Assembly: GCA_017551845.1 (NCBI GenBank)
Contig: JAFZKR010000060.1
Coordinates: forward strand, 1 to 16,142
Source of the DNA: Bacteroidaceae bacterium
GTDB lineage: Bacteria > Bacteroidota > Bacteroidia > Bacteroidales > Bacteroidaceae
Reading direction: 5' to 3'
DNA length: 16,142 nucleotides
Shown one piece after another: positions 15,224 to 16,142 of the stretch. How positions within the stretch are numbered: position 1 is the stretch's first letter; the number at the start of each line of letters is the position of its first letter. The notes below the pieces were generated by a model. The model saw only the letters and a list, made by a program, of their open reading frames with translations. It searched no databases and had not been told where the DNA came from. The position numbers were made by a program, and so were the translations under genes.

Positions 15224-16142
15224 TTTGAAATCTCCTTTAAGTTACGGATCAGTTTGGGAATCACATCCTCAACGCGGCCGGTAACCACGTAATCGGCGAT
15301 GGCATTGATGGGAGCATCGGGGTCCTGGTTGATTGACATGATCAGGCTGCTCTCACGCATACCTGCAATGTGCTGGATCTGACCTGAAATACCGCATGCA
15401 ATGTAAAGCTTGGGGCGTACGGTAAGACCTGTCTGACCAATCTGACGGTCATGATCCACAAAACCGGCATCAACTGCTGCTCGGCTGGCGCCCACTTCGG
15501 CGTGCAGTGCATCAGCCAGTTTGAAGAGCATGTCAAAGCCCTCGCGGCTGCCCATTCCGTAACCGCCGGCCACTACTATGCTGGCGCTGTCCAAATGGTG
15601 TGAGGGTTTCTGCATATGGCGCTCAATCACGCTCACTGCCAAATCTGCCTGACTAACGTAATCACTTACCTTATGCTTTACAATCTCACCCTTATAGTCT
15701 GCCTTAAGTATCTCATTCTTCATCACACCCTGGCGTACTGTTGCCATCTGGGGACGGTGGTCGGGGTTGACAATAGTTGCGATGATGTTTCCTCCGAATG
15801 CGGGACGTATCTGATAGAGCAGGTTCTCATAAACCTTACCGGTCTTCTTGTCCTCATACTCACCAATCTCAAGGTTTGTGCAATCGGCAGTAAGACCGCT
15901 GCCCAGGGCTGATGAAACCCTGGGACCAAGGTCACGACCTATAACAGTTGCGCCCATCAAGGCTATCTGCGGCTGCTCCTCCTGGAACAGTTTTACAAGG
16001 ATTGCAGAATGAGGTGCTGTGGTGTAGGGTTCAAGCGCCTTGTCATCAAATATATGCAGTACATCTACTCCGTACGGACGACTCTGCTTCTCTATGCCGT
16101 CCAACCCGTTGCCTGCGGCTATTGCCTCAAGCGTTACGCCCA
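15220..16142 (-). CDS. etfA: Electron transfer flavoprotein alpha subunit, N-terminus cut by window end
   Basis: The open frame continues to the last base of the window; the TTG at 16104 is only an internal codon, since GVTLEAIAAGNGLDG reads through upstream of it. About 306 residues are present and perhaps 30 are missing. The first part is the FixB/ETF alpha-beta domain (ALMGATVIGRDLGPRVSSAL, LTADCTNLEI). The C-terminal FAD-binding domain has VVAGGYGMGSREGF, GASRAAVDAGFV, RQIGQTGLTV, and the ETF-alpha signature LYIACGISGQIQHIAGM followed by MSINQDPDAPI. In that signature serine stands where most members have alanine before IN. ETF alpha and beta form a heterodimer that carries electrons between acyl-CoA dehydrogenase and an acceptor. 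The 4-base overlap with the dehydrogenase gene supports that pairing. etfB would be expected immediately beyond the window. Confidence 0.94.
   Translation of the reverse strand, partial: GVTLEAIAAGNGLDGIEKQSRPYGVDVLHIFDDKALEPYTTAPHSAILVKLFQEEQPQIALMGATVIGRDLGPRVSSALGSGLTADCTNLEIGEYEDKKTGKVYENLLYQIRPAFGGNIIATIVNPDHRPQMATVRQGVMKNEILKADYKGEIVKHKVSDYVSQADLAVSVIERHMQKPSHHLDSASIVVAGGYGMGSREGFDMLFKLADALHAEVGASRAAVDAGFVDHDRQIGQTGLTVRPKLYIACGISGQIQHIAGMRESSLIMSINQDPDAPINAIADYVVTGRVEDVIPKLIRNLKEISK
15231..15238 (-). promoter_or_regulatory. Strong Shine-Dalgarno-like site for the acyl-CoA dehydrogenase
   Basis: On the minus strand this is AAAGGAGA, with GGAG ending 8 bases before the ATG at 15223. It lies inside the last codons of etfA (encoding KEIS). 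Good Shine-Dalgarno matches are uncommon in Bacteroidota, so this one may help re-initiation at the ATGA overlap. It could also be chance, because AAG GAG is a common Lys-Glu codon pair. Confidence 0.4.

Noticed and set aside
16102..16104. TTG as start of the ETF alpha gene
   Set aside because: The frame stays open to the end of the window with family-like residues (GVTLEAIAAGN), so the gene is truncated by the window, not started here.

Overview
The window looks like a chromosomal segment from an anaerobic gut-type Bacteroidota, most likely the order Bacteroidales. The evidence is a MurF-alanine racemase fusion typical of that group, two perfect matches to the Bacteroidales -7 promoter box TAnnTTTG, the near absence of Shine-Dalgarno sequences, and tight operons. 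Genus cannot be fixed from the sequence alone. There are 12 protein genes, two of them cut by the window ends. I see no tRNA, rRNA, CRISPR array, insertion sequence or phage gene. The only non-coding stretch above 100 bases is the 157-base divergent region at 4224-4380.

Layout. (a) 1-1686, minus strand: two carbohydrate transporters in tandem, an ExuT/ACS-type major facilitator and the start of a GPH-family sugar:cation symporter. They look like the edge of a hexuronate or glycan use locus that continues to the left. (b) 1755-4223, minus strand: a murF-alr fusion that makes D-alanine and adds D-Ala-D-Ala to the peptidoglycan precursor. (c) 4224-4380: a divergent promoter region with a -7 box facing each way and an imperfect 20-base dyad between them. 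(d) 4381-9118, plus strand: dxs, trkA and trkH, each overlapping the next by 4 bases. This couples isoprenoid precursor synthesis to potassium uptake. (e) 9035-16142, minus strand: six co-directional genes, in transcription order etfA, a long acyl-CoA dehydrogenase, a MATE exporter, an ArgE-like M20 deacetylase, a compact ABC-type ATPase, and a DUF4435/TOPRIM-like protein. The trkH end and the DUF4435 end overlap tail to tail by 84 bases.

Most genes are housekeeping. The part that stands out is the ATPase-DUF4435 pair at 9035-10939. It has the architecture of the PARIS (AriA-AriB) anti-phage system: an ABC/AAA ATPase followed by a TOPRIM-like DUF4435 effector. It is smaller, though, and sits between core metabolic genes rather than in an obvious defence island. 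It is the best candidate here for an under-described system, either a compact core-genome relative of PARIS or a house-keeping nucleic-acid surveillance pair. This rests on visible motifs and family knowledge; no search was run.
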